NCBI GenBank assembly: GCA_038217425.1
Contig: JBBQPM010000178.1
Location: 1 to 14,351 of the forward strand
Length of the DNA stretch: 14,351 bases
Direction of reading: 5' to 3'
Source of the DNA: JAIEPT01 sp038217425
GTDB lineage: Bacteria > Planctomycetota > Planctomycetia > Gemmatales > Gemmataceae
In this document: positions 1 to 6,761 of the stretch, one piece after another
Layout: each line of letters begins with the position of its first letter
Position numbering within the stretch: position 1 is the stretch's first letter
Program-made: the position numbers and the translations under genes
The notes under the pieces: model-generated
What the model was told of the DNA's origin: nothing
Seen by the model: the letters and a program-made list of their open reading frames with translations, nothing else
The model's database searches: none

Positions 1-56
1 TGCTCCAAAACGATCTGCTGAAAAGCCGTTTCCGCCGCGATCAATGCAAAAGCCAT
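1..56 (-). CDS. 5' end of an unidentified gene (partial, runs off left edge)
   Basis: Only the first 18 codons are visible, reading MAFALIAAETAFQQIVLE. The start ATG is at 56-54, and upstream of it on the minus strand is a purine-rich GGAAGG element about 8 nt away, a good ribosome binding site. The peptide is amphipathic and helical in character but too short to assign to a family. It points the same way as the two genes to its right, 177 bp beyond the end of the nitrilase-like gene. The start is supported mainly by the Shine-Dalgarno match, so this remains a tentative call. Confidence 0.45.
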   Translation of the reverse strand, partial: MAFALIAAETAFQQIVLE

Positions 57-233
57 GGGAGGAACCTTCCTTGGTTAATATGGATTACCCCCCTCTTTTA
101 ACTCATCGCCGTATTTTGTGCCAGAAAGAATTGGCGCGCCCACATCGAACCGCGAAAAATACGCGTCGCTAGCCCAGACGTTTCCGCCGTCGCCTCGCTA
201 CTTGGCCGAGATCGGAATACTGTGGATGAGGAT

Positions 234-1106
234 TTATTCCTTGCTGTCGGCTTTCTGCGTCGAGATCGGCATCTGCGCGAGGGTTTTGCCGTCGGGCCCG
301 ATGAACCAGGCGCCGCTCGCCCATTTGTCGGCTCCGCTGCTGCCGGCGGGCGGGTTGTACTCGGGGTTGTATCTGCCGGCATGATTGTGCAGGGCGGCGT
401 AGACTTTCATCTCGGCGATCCAGCCCTGTTCGCCGGCCCACTTCGAACGGAAATTGTACCACCCGGCCGTCGTTCCGCCGGTGCTGTTGGCGTGCGGGCC
501 GTAGATGATCTGGGCGCCGTTGTCGACGAGCCCCTGCAGGTTTTTACGGTCGCTGCCGTCGGCGCAGATGGCGATGCCCATCTTCATGCCCTTGACATCG
601 AAGACGTCGTACTTGGCGCCGGCTTCGACGAACGCCTTCTCGAGCGTGAGCCAAATCTTGCGATGCTTGCCGACGATTCGGCCCTGGGGATCAATGACGA
701 TCTGCGTGTTCCAGTGATTGCCGTCCTCATCGACCTCGGCCACGCCGACGCTGATGTAGATGCCTCGCTTCTTGGCGACGTTCTTGAGGATCTCGACTTC
801 CGGGCCGTCGAGGCGGAGCCAGGTCATGGTTTTGCTGAAGGCGTAGCCGTTGACGGAGAGTTCGGGGAAGCCGACGAAGTCGACGCCCTGGGCGGCGAGT
901 TTGTCGATGAAGTAGAGATGGCGCGAGAGGTTGGCTTCGAGATTCGCTTTGTTGGCCGCGGGGTCGGGGCCGGCGGAGGTCAGGCACTTGATGTTGACCA
1001 GGGCCATCGTGAGATGGCCGGGCTTCTTGTCGGCCGTTTGCGCCAACGAAACGCTTTCGAGTAAAAGCGTGGCGAGTCCCAGAGTCCAGAGTACACAGCG
1101 CAGCAT
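234..1106 (-). CDS. Secreted carbon-nitrogen hydrolase (nitrilase/amidase superfamily)
   Basis: This 290-aa protein belongs to the CN-hydrolase (nitrilase) superfamily, whose members hydrolyse C-N bonds of amides, carbamoyl groups or nitriles through a Glu-Lys-Cys triad. All three are visible: Glu82 in FPELSVNGY, Lys150 in KHRKIWL and Cys181 in AICADGSD. Residues 1-22 form a signal peptide with cleavage probably after SLA-QT, so the enzyme probably acts outside the cytoplasm, which is less common for this family. The ATG at 1106 is preceded by AAAGGA about 8 nt upstream, and a TACAAT -10-like box lies on the minus strand at 1150-1145. Length is normal for a single-domain member. The substrate cannot be read from the sequence; an amidase or N-carbamoyl hydrolase is as likely as a true nitrilase. 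The neighbours do not suggest a pathway. Confidence 0.88.
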   Translation of the reverse strand: MLRCVLWTLGLATLLLESVSLAQTADKKPGHLTMALVNIKCLTSAGPDPAANKANLEANLSRHLYFIDKLAAQGVDFVGFPELSVNGYAFSKTMTWLRLDGPEVEILKNVAKKRGIYISVGVAEVDEDGNHWNTQIVIDPQGRIVGKHRKIWLTLEKAFVEAGAKYDVFDVKGMKMGIAICADGSDRKNLQGLVDNGAQIIYGPHANSTGGTTAGWYNFRSKWAGEQGWIAEMKVYAALHNHAGRYNPEYNPPAGSSGADKWASGAWFIGPDGKTLAQMPISTQKADSKE

Positions 1107-1160
1107 GATGCGATCCTTTACGAACGGGGGAAGGTCATGCCGAGATTGTAGGGAGAGTTG

Positions 1161-1199
1161 GAAAACGAAAGCAGCCTCGGAAGAGAGCCCCGAGGCTGC
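1161..1199 (-). terminator. Intrinsic terminator downstream of the Pro/Cys-rich gene
   Basis: On the minus strand a perfect 10-bp stem (GCAGCCTCGG with CCGAGGCTGC, arms at 1199-1190 and 1180-1171, 9-nt loop) is followed by TTTCGTTTT. This is a typical rho-independent terminator, about 60 bp beyond the stop codon of the gene at 1258-2052. It insulates the nitrilase-like gene downstream, whose candidate -10 box follows immediately. Confidence 0.7.
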
Positions 1200-1213
1200 G
1201 CGAGATTGCTATC

Positions 1214-1240
1214 GGTCTGGAAGGAGAAGGATTCCAGACC
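1214..1240 (-). terminator. Second hairpin 3' of the Pro/Cys-rich gene
   Basis: GGTCTGGAA (1214-1222) and TTCCAGACC (1232-1240) form a perfect 9-bp stem with a 9-nt loop. It lies between the stop codon at 1258 and the T-tailed hairpin at 1171-1199. There is no T-tract of its own, so it is more likely a 3'-end stabilising stem or an auxiliary part of a tandem terminator than a terminator alone. Confidence 0.4.
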
Positions 1241-1257
1241 CCGCGGACTCATGAAGG

Positions 1258-2052
1258 TTAGAAGGGACTTTTATTGGTAAAGCCGGGGAACGAGTTGAGG
1301 GTCGGGGTGGCGGCGGGCGCCAGGGGTTGCAGTTCCGGAGCGCGGACGTCGAGCTTGGGCGGAGCGGCCGGAGCCGGCGCGGGCGCCGGAGCCGGAGCGG
1401 GGATAGCGGGTTTGACCGCCGGGGGAGCGGGCGGAGTCACCGGGGCCGGCACCGCCGCCGGGGGTGCAACCGGGGCCGGGGGCACAACCTTCGGGGGAGT
1501 CGGAGTCGGCTTGGGCAACGCGGCCGGGGGCGCCGGAGCGGGGACAGCCGGGGGCGGGGGCGTGGTTCCCGGGGGGAGTCGAGTGGCGGGCGGGGTCGCC
1601 GGGGGCGGGGGCGGCGGATTCGTGCCGGGCGGAGTGGTCGGGGGCGCGGTCGGCGGAGTCGTGCCGGGCGGGGTCGCCGGGGGAGCGGAGGGAGCGCAGC
1701 CGCCGTCAGCGCAGCTGGTGGACGCGCCTTCGCAGCAGGAACTCTTGCGATGGAACAGGCCCTTCAACTTGCCCAGAAAAGCGACCTGGTTGTGACCGCA
1801 GGAATTGCAGTCGGTGGCTTGGCCGCAGGTGGCCACAGGAGCCGATTCGCAGGCGGGGGCGCAGTGATGCCGGCTGAACAGACCCTGCATTTTGCCGCGC
1901 AGGCGATGTCCGAAACTTTCGCAGCCGCACGGGTCGCTGCTGGCGACGACAGCCGTGGCGCAGCCGGGCGCGGCGCAACCTGCTGGCGCCGCGGGGGCAG
2001 GGTGGTTGCCGGTGAGCCACGCTGCCGTAACTAACAATAGAGCGGAATTCAC
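1258..2052 (-). CDS. Exported Cys-rich / Pro-rich low-complexity protein
   Basis: This is a 264-aa protein of no recognised enzymatic family. A hydrophobic N-terminus (residues 1-14, NSALLLVTAAWL) suggests export. Residues 26-119 hold all 13 cysteines and a duplicated module: a Cys pair (CGC at 42-44; CNSC at 82-85), then GKMQGLF (53-59) or GKLKGLF (94-100) followed by basic residues, then more Cys (64 and 68; 106 and 107). Residues 121-235 are almost pure Pro/Ala/Thr/Gly, and a short tail follows. Start: GTG at 2052 has GGAGGA about 8 nt upstream, and no other start codon lies between it and the in-frame upstream stop. Proteins of this build (Cys modules plus Pro-rich linker) are, as I recall, common in Gemmataceae and may be cell-surface or envelope components; that role is inference. 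The extreme GC-rich Pro/Ala codons create long spurious readings on the opposite strand. Confidence 0.72.
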   Translation of the reverse strand: MNSALLLVTAAWLTGNHPAPAAPAGCAAPGCATAVVASSDPCGCESFGHRLRGKMQGLFSRHHCAPACESAPVATCGQATDCNSCGHNQVAFLGKLKGLFHRKSSCCEGASTSCADGGCAPSAPPATPPGTTPPTAPPTTPPGTNPPPPPPATPPATRLPPGTTPPPPAVPAPAPPAALPKPTPTPPKVVPPAPVAPPAAVPAPVTPPAPPAVKPAIPAPAPAPAPAPAAPPKLDVRAPELQPLAPAATPTLNSFPGFTNKSPF

Positions 2053-2388
2053 GAGGAATTTCCTCCACGGAAGAAGAACCCAGGGCTACAACCGGAACGC
2101 CCTTTCCTGGTCGTGGGGATCTCCTTCCAAAGCCAAAGATGGGATCACGACCCGCAACAACCACATCGGCTTCACGGGCCAAGTCAGCCTGACTCCAGGT
2201 AGCTTCGGACATCGCCGTCCAGGCACTCGAGCCGATTCGCTTTTTTCTTCGCCCCATTCGCAGCCGCGTGGCGGACTTCGCAGTTTTGCGTCTCGGGAAA
2301 CTTCGAGGTCCTGGGCAAATCGTAACGCGGCAGTCGACCGTGCAGACGTTAAATTCGTATATCACTCGCTAACCCCGAGGGATTCCGC
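2053..2388. other. Divergent intergenic region (336 bp)
   Basis: This spacer separates the minus-strand Pro/Cys-rich gene from the plus-strand UxaB-like gene. The right end carries a candidate promoter for the latter. The left end carries the GGAGGA ribosome binding site of the former, but I see no convincing minus-strand -35/-10 pair. A minus-strand frame is open through 2053-2210, but its third-position GC is low compared with the neighbouring genes and it runs out of frame into the Pro-rich gene, so it is treated as non-coding leader. Confidence 0.6.
2334..2363 (+). promoter_or_regulatory. Candidate sigma70 promoter of the UxaB-like gene
   Basis: TCGACC (2334-2339), an 18-nt spacer and TATATC (2358-2363) lie 26 bp before the ATG at 2389. 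A GAGGG ribosome binding site sits between them. Each hexamer matches the consensus only partly, so this is a moderate call. Confidence 0.35.
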
Positions 2389-3498
2389 ATGCGTGAAACT
2401 ATCTTGCAATTCGGCGCCGGCAAGTTCCTCCGCGCCTTCTTCGACCGCTTCGTACACCATGCCAACGAAGCTGGCCAGGACGTCGGCGGCATCGTCGTCG
2501 TCCAGTCCACGCCCGGCGAACGCGCCAGCAGTCTCAATCAAGCCGACGGCTACCGCATCCTGGTCCGCGGCTACGAAGACGGCCAACTCGTGGAACGCCT
2601 GGAACAAATCCGCAGCGTGCGCCGGGCGCTGGTCGCCACGCAGCAGTGGAGCGAGGTCTTGAAACTCGCCGATTCGCCCGACTTGCGCGTCATCGTCAGC
2701 AATGCGACGGAAGCGGGATACGCGGTCGATGCCAGCGACCAGCTCTCGAGTGCGCCGCCGAAGTCGCTGCCGGCGAAGCTGACGCAGGTGTTGTATCGCC
2801 GTTACCAGGCCAAGCTGCCGCCGCTCACGATGTTGCCGTGCGAACTCATCGAGCGCAACGCCGAAAAGCTCCGCACGCTCGTGATCGAGCAGGCCAAGAA
2901 TTGGTCGCTCCCCGAAGCGTTCCAAACGTGGGTCCGTGCCGATTGCGTTTGGCTCACGAACCTCGTCGACTGCATCGTGACCAATCCTCCCGCCGATTCG
3001 GCACAGGCCAAAAGCGATCCGACCATGATCTGCGCGGAGCCGTACGCCCTCCTGGCGATCGAGAAACCCAAGGGACAAGAAGCGTCGCTGCTTACGAGTC
3101 CGTACCTCTTGTGGACCGACGACGTGACGCCCTACTTTTTGCGCAAGGTGCGCATGCTGAACGGCCTGCACACGGCGATGACGGCCAAGTATTTTCCGCA
3201 GGGTTTCAAGACGGTGCGACAGGTCGTGGAGGACAAGTCGGCCGCGAAGTGGCTGCGCGGGATGTTGTTCGAGGAGATCGTGCCGACCATCGCGTATCGT
3301 GCCGACGACGTTGCCGAGTTCGCGGATCAGGTGTGGGATCGTTTCCGCAATCCCTTCACGGAGCACAAGCTCTCCGACATCATGCTGCATCACGAGGAAA
3401 AGATCCGCGTGCGTCTGAAGCCGACGTTCGAGGAGTACGTGAAGCTGTTCGGCAAGGAGCCCAGGCGTCTCAAGGAGATCGTGCAACCCGAACCGTGA
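2389..3498 (+). CDS. Tagaturonate reductase / altronate oxidoreductase-like (UxaB family, mannitol dehydrogenase superfamily)
   Basis: The 369-aa protein resembles UxaB, the NAD-dependent enzyme that interconverts tagaturonate and altronate in galacturonate catabolism. The N-terminal dinucleotide-binding segment reads ILQFGAGKFLRAFFDRF (residues 5-21). The segment LPCELIERN (149-157) and the W-LPEAF stretch near 172-178 are typical of UxaB rather than of mannitol-1-phosphate dehydrogenase. The superfamily catalytic pattern K-x4-N-x2-H is intact as Lys253, Asn258 and His261 (KVRMLNGLH). It is clearly shorter than E. coli UxaB (483 aa), with a reduced C-terminal half. ATG 2389 has GAGGG about 9 nt upstream. 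No uxaA, uxaC, kdgK or transporter is adjacent, so it stands alone, and activity on a related uronate or polyol is possible. Confidence 0.82.
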   Translation: MRETILQFGAGKFLRAFFDRFVHHANEAGQDVGGIVVVQSTPGERASSLNQADGYRILVRGYEDGQLVERLEQIRSVRRALVATQQWSEVLKLADSPDLRVIVSNATEAGYAVDASDQLSSAPPKSLPAKLTQVLYRRYQAKLPPLTMLPCELIERNAEKLRTLVIEQAKNWSLPEAFQTWVRADCVWLTNLVDCIVTNPPADSAQAKSDPTMICAEPYALLAIEKPKGQEASLLTSPYLLWTDDVTPYFLRKVRMLNGLHTAMTAKYFPQGFKTVRQVVEDKSAAKWLRGMLFEEIVPTIAYRADDVAEFADQVWDRFRNPFTEHKLSDIMLHHEEKIRVRLKPTFEEYVKLFGKEPRRLKEIVQPEP

Positions 3499-3533
3499 GC
3501 GACCGGGCGGCACGCGGGGCTTCACCGAGCGAC

Positions 3534-3562
3534 TTGACTCACTCTTTGCGCCACTGTCTAAT
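3534..3562 (+). promoter_or_regulatory. Near-consensus sigma70 promoter of the unknown two-gene unit
   Basis: TTGACT (3534-3539), a 17-nt spacer and TCTAAT (3557-3562) match the sigma70 consensus at 5 of 6 positions in each hexamer with ideal spacing. The predicted transcript would start near 3569, leaving about 20 nt of leader with GAGG at 3577-3580 ahead of the ATG at 3590. A 7-bp inverted repeat (ACTCTTT 3541-3547 with AAAGAGT 3566-3572) spans the spacer and -10 and could be an operator. This is the best-looking promoter in the window and supports the reality of the gene that follows. Confidence 0.6.
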
Positions 3563-3589
3563 GGGAAAGAGTCGCCGAGGATCGCACCC

Positions 3590-4165
3590 ATGAAGCACCT
3601 ACGATGGCATATCCTGAACTCCGACCTGGCCGAGTCTGAAAAGCGGAAAGCGATCCGCAACATTACTCGATCCAAGCCGGACGAAATCGATGTCGTCGCC
3701 CGTCTCTTCGAGCCTCCGGAGTGCTGGAAACTCGTCGGCGAGATCTTGCGCGGAGCCTACGTCCGCATCAGCGACAAGGGCGCTCGCTACGACGACTGGA
3801 AGTCGCTGCCGACCGCCGACACTCGGCGCTCCTCGCACCGGTCCGTGGGCGACCAATTTCATATCGACGGTCCCCTGTCGCACACCATCCTGTTCGGCAA
3901 GTTCGACATTTGGACCTGGGTCCAACTCGAGCGGCATTCCATGAGCGATGTGGTCAATATCATCGGTCATGGAATCGATTTCTTCCGGTACTGGAGGAGC
4001 GGGAGGACCAGAAACCAGGGCCCTTACGGCACGAGTTTGCACTCCGAGAACCGCGATCCCCTGATCGTCCTGCCCTCCAAGGCGTACACGCCCATCGACC
4101 GAAAAGGTTGGGTCTACCACGCGGAACGACAGCCCCGCATCGCTGGAAGTTCCCCCTTTCGGTAG
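3590..4165 (+). CDS. Hypothetical protein, 191 aa, no recognised family
   Basis: I do not recognise this protein. It starts at ATG 3590 with GAGG 9 nt upstream and a strong promoter just before that. The first 45 residues are charged and helical (LAESEKRKAIRNITRSKP). The middle is rich in aromatic residues and histidine (DQFHIDGPLSHTILFGKF, then a WTW at about 108-110 and a HGIDFFRYWRS stretch near 127-137). The C-terminus is Pro/Arg-rich. There is no signal peptide, membrane segment or obvious metal or nucleotide motif. Codon use is less GC3-biased than in neighbouring metabolic genes. It lies 33 bp before the next gene on the same strand, so the two are probably co-transcribed. After about 4120 another frame reads a plausible beta-strand (KFPLSVEITLHVDEGF), so a frameshift near the 3' end is possible. 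Confidence 0.6.
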   Translation: MKHLRWHILNSDLAESEKRKAIRNITRSKPDEIDVVARLFEPPECWKLVGEILRGAYVRISDKGARYDDWKSLPTADTRRSSHRSVGDQFHIDGPLSHTILFGKFDIWTWVQLERHSMSDVVNIIGHGIDFFRYWRSGRTRNQGPYGTSLHSENRDPLIVLPSKAYTPIDRKGWVYHAERQPRIAGSSPFR

Positions 4166-4198
4166 AGATCACGTTACACGTGGACGAGGGATTCAGTG

Positions 4199-4993
4199 AT
4201 GTCCGCTCAGCAAGACCTGAATCTGAAAATCACGAGATACCTGGACAGGCTCCTGGCTCAGGGGTCACTCCGCCTCATGACCGTCGATAAGGCGATGATC
4301 GAGGTGCGGACGTGGATCCCGCAATCAGGGCAGCTGTCCGACGCCGACCTCCGCAGCTTGGTGCTGGGCTACTACCTGAGCCATTACGTGTACCTGCCGG
4401 CCGAAGCGGAGTTGCTGTCCCCAACAGGCCGGGCGAAAGAACTCATCGACGCGGTGAAGAAGGCCCTCGCCCACGTCATCGAGGGCGTCCCCATTGTCGA
4501 TACACTCGGCGGGAAGATCACGATCGGCGTGAAGGGCCTGACCGCGAAGATGAAGGGCAGCGGCCCGGAGACGTCCCTCAACGTCAGCTGGACCGGAACC
4601 CTGTCGGCCGTCGTTTCCGGGGGGAATTTCACCCTCACCAACACACTCTCTCAGCAGGGGTGGTCGATCGGTCTGAGCTACCCGAAAGACGCCCCGGTCC
4701 TCGACGCCGCCCGGGTTGGACAGGTGTTCGGGGAGGCGGGCAAGGCGGTGTCCGGCATCATCGAATCGACGTTTGCGCTCACGGACGTGAAAGACGTCCG
4801 GTCCGTCCTGGACCGCATCTCTCCTGTCATCGGACCGGTCGCGGACGCCATGGGGGCGGCCCAAGGCATCGCGGCTCGGCCCAAGAAAGGGCTCAGCGTG
4901 AGCATTTCCGTCGGTAGCCCCCCTCCCCTGCCGGGACAGTCCGGCATTCGAGGGGGAGTTCACGGGTTCGTCACGCTGACGTACGCCTGGTAG
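4199..4993 (+). CDS. Hypothetical protein, 264 aa, alternating helical and beta-rich segments
   Basis: I do not recognise this protein. Residues 1-100 look helical (DLNLKITRYLDRLLAQGSL, then LSDADLRSLVLGYYLSHY, then RAKELIDAVKKALAHVI). Residues 105-161 are beta-rich with alternating polar and hydrophobic residues (TSLNVSWTGTLSAVVSGG, NFTLTNTL, GWSIGLSYP). A second helical stretch spans about 165-225. A Gly/Pro-rich linker leads to a final strand ending in the aromatic residue Trp264 (GFVTLTYAW). There is no signal peptide, which argues against an ordinary outer-membrane barrel despite the aromatic C-terminus. ATG 4199 is preferred over the overlapping GTG at 4196, since GAGGG lies about 9 nt upstream. 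It is the second gene of a probable two-gene unit and converges on the BFD-type gene with a 15-bp gap. Confidence 0.65.
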   Translation: MSAQQDLNLKITRYLDRLLAQGSLRLMTVDKAMIEVRTWIPQSGQLSDADLRSLVLGYYLSHYVYLPAEAELLSPTGRAKELIDAVKKALAHVIEGVPIVDTLGGKITIGVKGLTAKMKGSGPETSLNVSWTGTLSAVVSGGNFTLTNTLSQQGWSIGLSYPKDAPVLDAARVGQVFGEAGKAVSGIIESTFALTDVKDVRSVLDRISPVIGPVADAMGAAQGIAARPKKGLSVSISVGSPPPLPGQSGIRGGVHGFVTLTYAW

Positions 4994-5008
4994 TCGATGG
5001 CTCGTCAG

Positions 5009-5284
5009 TCACGAGGTCGGCGGCGTCCCCTTACCGGCCTGAATATACTGGGCGCGGCGTGCTTCATATTCCGCCGGCGTGAGTTGCTCAAGGTCGGTCT
5101 CGCCGCCGTGCGTGCATTGCTGGAAGATCTGCTTGAGAAACGGCACGCACCAACCGCAGCCCGTGCCCGCGCCGCCGCACATGGAAAGCTGGCTGGCGAC
5201 CTTGGGCGTGGTCTGCCGCACGAACTTGACGAGTTTGCGTCGGCTCACGTGAAAGCAGTAACAGATTTTCGCGTCCAGATCCAT
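5009..5284 (-). CDS. BFD-type [2Fe-2S]-binding protein (bacterioferritin-associated ferredoxin-like)
   Basis: This is a 91-aa protein with the BFD-like [2Fe-2S] domain. Counting from the ATG at 5284, the cluster ligands are Cys8 and Cys10 (ICYCF) and the later pair Cys43 and Cys46 (GCGWC), giving the C-x-C...C-x2-C pattern of the family. An additional Cys36 lies in MCGGAG. Such domains mediate electron transfer or release of iron from bacterioferritin, or serve as Fe-S modules of larger enzymes; a stand-alone copy without bacterioferritin nearby leaves the partner open. A GTG at 5305 is also in frame, but it overlaps the predicted -10 box. ATG 5284 has AAGAGG upstream and is preferred. A charged tail (residues 60-91) follows the domain. 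Confidence 0.82.
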   Translation of the reverse strand: MDLDAKICYCFHVSRRKLVKFVRQTTPKVASQLSMCGGAGTGCGWCVPFLKQIFQQCTHGGETDLEQLTPAEYEARRAQYIQAGKGTPPTS

Positions 5285-5303
5285 GCGGGGCCTCTTGCTT
5301 TTC

Positions 5304-5333
5304 ACTATACCTTATGAGCCGAGCGGGCTACAA
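5304..5333 (-). promoter_or_regulatory. Candidate sigma70 promoter of the BFD-type gene
   Basis: Reading the minus strand, TTGTAG (5333-5328), an 18-nt spacer and TATAGT (5309-5304) would start a transcript near 5297, about 13 nt before ATG 5284. The same bases lie just upstream of the divergent DUF1501 start at 5344, so both genes share a very short control region. Confidence 0.45.
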
Positions 5334-5343
5334 TGTGGAAACC

Positions 5344-6699
5344 ATGACGCCAAACTACACACGCCGACAGATGGTCCAGAGGCTCGGCGGCGGGCTCGGT
5401 CTCGCCGCTCTCGCGCCGCTCATGAACGCCGCCCCGAATGACCGGGCGCCTCATTTCGCGCCCAGGGCCAAACGCATCATCCACCTTTTCATGAACGGCG
5501 GTCCGTTTCACGGCGATCTCTTCGATCCCAAGCCCGCCCTCAATCGCTACGCCGGCCAACGGCCCCAGGGCGCCGACTTGCGCACCGAACGCCCCACCGG
5601 CGGACTCATGCCCGTCCCCTTCCGCTTCGCCAAACATGGCCAAAGCGGCATCGAAATCAGCGAACTGCTGCCGAACCTCGCACGCCATGCCGACGACCTC
5701 TGCGTCCTGCGTTCCCTCCACACCGACAATCCCAATCATGGCCCCGCCCTGTTCCAGATGAACAACGGCACCATCACCCCCAACCGTCCCACGCTCGGCG
5801 CCTGGCTTTCCTACGGACTGGGAAGCGAAAACGAAAACCTCCCCAGCTTCGTCGTCCTCTGCCCCGGTCGCCCCGTGCGTTTCTCCGAACTCTGGTCCAG
5901 CGCCTTCCTCCCGGCCGAGCATCAAGGGACGTACATCAACCACACCAACCTCGATCCCCGGCAGATGATCCCCTTCCTGCGCAATAGCCAACTCGACCTC
6001 ACCGCCCAGCGCCGACAGCTCGATCTGCTCCGCAGCCTCAACGAACAGCATCAACTCACCCGCGTCGGCGATCCTGCGCTCGAGGCACGCATTCGCTCGA
6101 TGGAAACCGCGTATCGCATGCAAATGTCGGCCACCGACGCGTTCGACGTCAACCTCGAGCCGACCCGCATCCGCGATCAATACGGCCGCGGCCATTTTGC
6201 CAACGGGTGTCTCCTGGCCCGACGCCTCGCCGAGCGCGGCGTGCGCTTCATCCAGCTCTACTACGGCAACGGCCAGCCGTGGGACACCCACTCCAACCAC
6301 ACCGCGCAGACGCGTAACCTGTGCCGCGACATCGATCAGCCGATCGCCGCCTTGCTCGCGGACCTCAAACAGCGCGGCTTGCTCGAAGATACGTTGGTCG
6401 TCTGGGGGGGCGAGTTCGGCCGCACGCCGACCACGGAGAACGCCGACGGCCGCGATCACAATCCCTGGGGCTTCACGATGTTCCTCGCCGGCGGCGGCGT
6501 CAAAGGCGGTATGACCCACGGCGCCACCGATGAGTTCGGCTTCCGCGCCATGGAGGACAAGGTTCACGTCCACGACCTGCACGCGACGATCCTGCACCTG
6601 ATGGGCTTCGATCACCAGCGTCTGACGTATCGCCACGCGGGACGCGATTTCCGTTTGACCGATGTGTATGGGGACGTGGTGACGCGGATCGTCCGTTAG
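5344..6699 (+). CDS. Secreted DUF1501 domain protein (alkaline-phosphatase/sulfatase-like fold)
   Basis: This 451-aa protein belongs to DUF1501, a large planctomycete family distantly related to alkaline phosphatase-like hydrolases, with no settled substrate. The N-terminus (TRRQMVQRLGGGLGLAAL, residues 6-23) is a Tat-like signal with an Arg pair followed by a hydrophobic stretch. Family segments are all present: HLFMNGGPFHGDLFDPKP (47-64), QPWDTHSNH (311-319), VVWGGEFGRTP (352-362) followed by DGRDHNPWGF (368-377), and the C-terminal VHDLHATILHLMGFDHQRLT (409-428) ending in GRDFRLTDV. ATG 5344 is chosen over ATG 5314 because it places the twin Arg close to the N-terminus and keeps it clear of the divergent promoter. 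The usual DUF1549/DUF1553 cytochrome-type partner is not adjacent, so this is an orphan copy. Confidence 0.9.
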   Translation: MTPNYTRRQMVQRLGGGLGLAALAPLMNAAPNDRAPHFAPRAKRIIHLFMNGGPFHGDLFDPKPALNRYAGQRPQGADLRTERPTGGLMPVPFRFAKHGQSGIEISELLPNLARHADDLCVLRSLHTDNPNHGPALFQMNNGTITPNRPTLGAWLSYGLGSENENLPSFVVLCPGRPVRFSELWSSAFLPAEHQGTYINHTNLDPRQMIPFLRNSQLDLTAQRRQLDLLRSLNEQHQLTRVGDPALEARIRSMETAYRMQMSATDAFDVNLEPTRIRDQYGRGHFANGCLLARRLAERGVRFIQLYYGNGQPWDTHSNHTAQTRNLCRDIDQPIAALLADLKQRGLLEDTLVVWGGEFGRTPTTENADGRDHNPWGFTMFLAGGGVKGGMTHGATDEFGFRAMEDKVHVHDLHATILHLMGFDHQRLTYRHAGRDFRLTDVYGDVVTRIVR

Positions 6700-6705
6700 T
6701 CCGCG

Positions 6706-6733
6706 AAAGCCCAGGGATGGCTATCCCTGGGGA
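6706..6733 (+). repeat. Dispersed 28-nt palindromic repeat, copy 1
   Basis: The arms CCCAGGGAT (6710-6718) and ATCCCTGGG (6723-6731) form a perfect 9-bp stem with a GGCT loop, preceded by AAAG. The same 28 bases occur at 11477-11504. This copy lies between the stop codon of the DUF1501 gene and the start of the TPR gene, so it could shape the 3' end of the former mRNA. There is no T-tract on the plus strand, so it is not a classical terminator in this direction. Confidence 0.85.
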
Positions 6734-6761
6734 GGCCCGGAAATTTGCGAAGGGAACATTC

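Noticed and set aside
234..462. Short plus- and minus-strand frames around the end of the nitrilase-like gene.
   Set aside because: They are out-of-frame shadows of the nitrilase-like gene without supporting signals.
1274..2034. Long Gly/Arg-rich plus-strand frames opposite the Pro-rich gene.
   Set aside because: They are the complement of Pro/Ala-rich codons and have no ribosome binding site or complex sequence.
2053..2365. A minus-strand open frame upstream of the Pro/Cys-rich gene.
   Set aside because: Its third-position GC is low compared with local genes, no family is recognisable, and it enters the Pro-rich gene out of frame.
5305..6636. A 443-codon open frame on the minus strand.
   Set aside because: It is antisense to the whole DUF1501 gene, which has clear family motifs.
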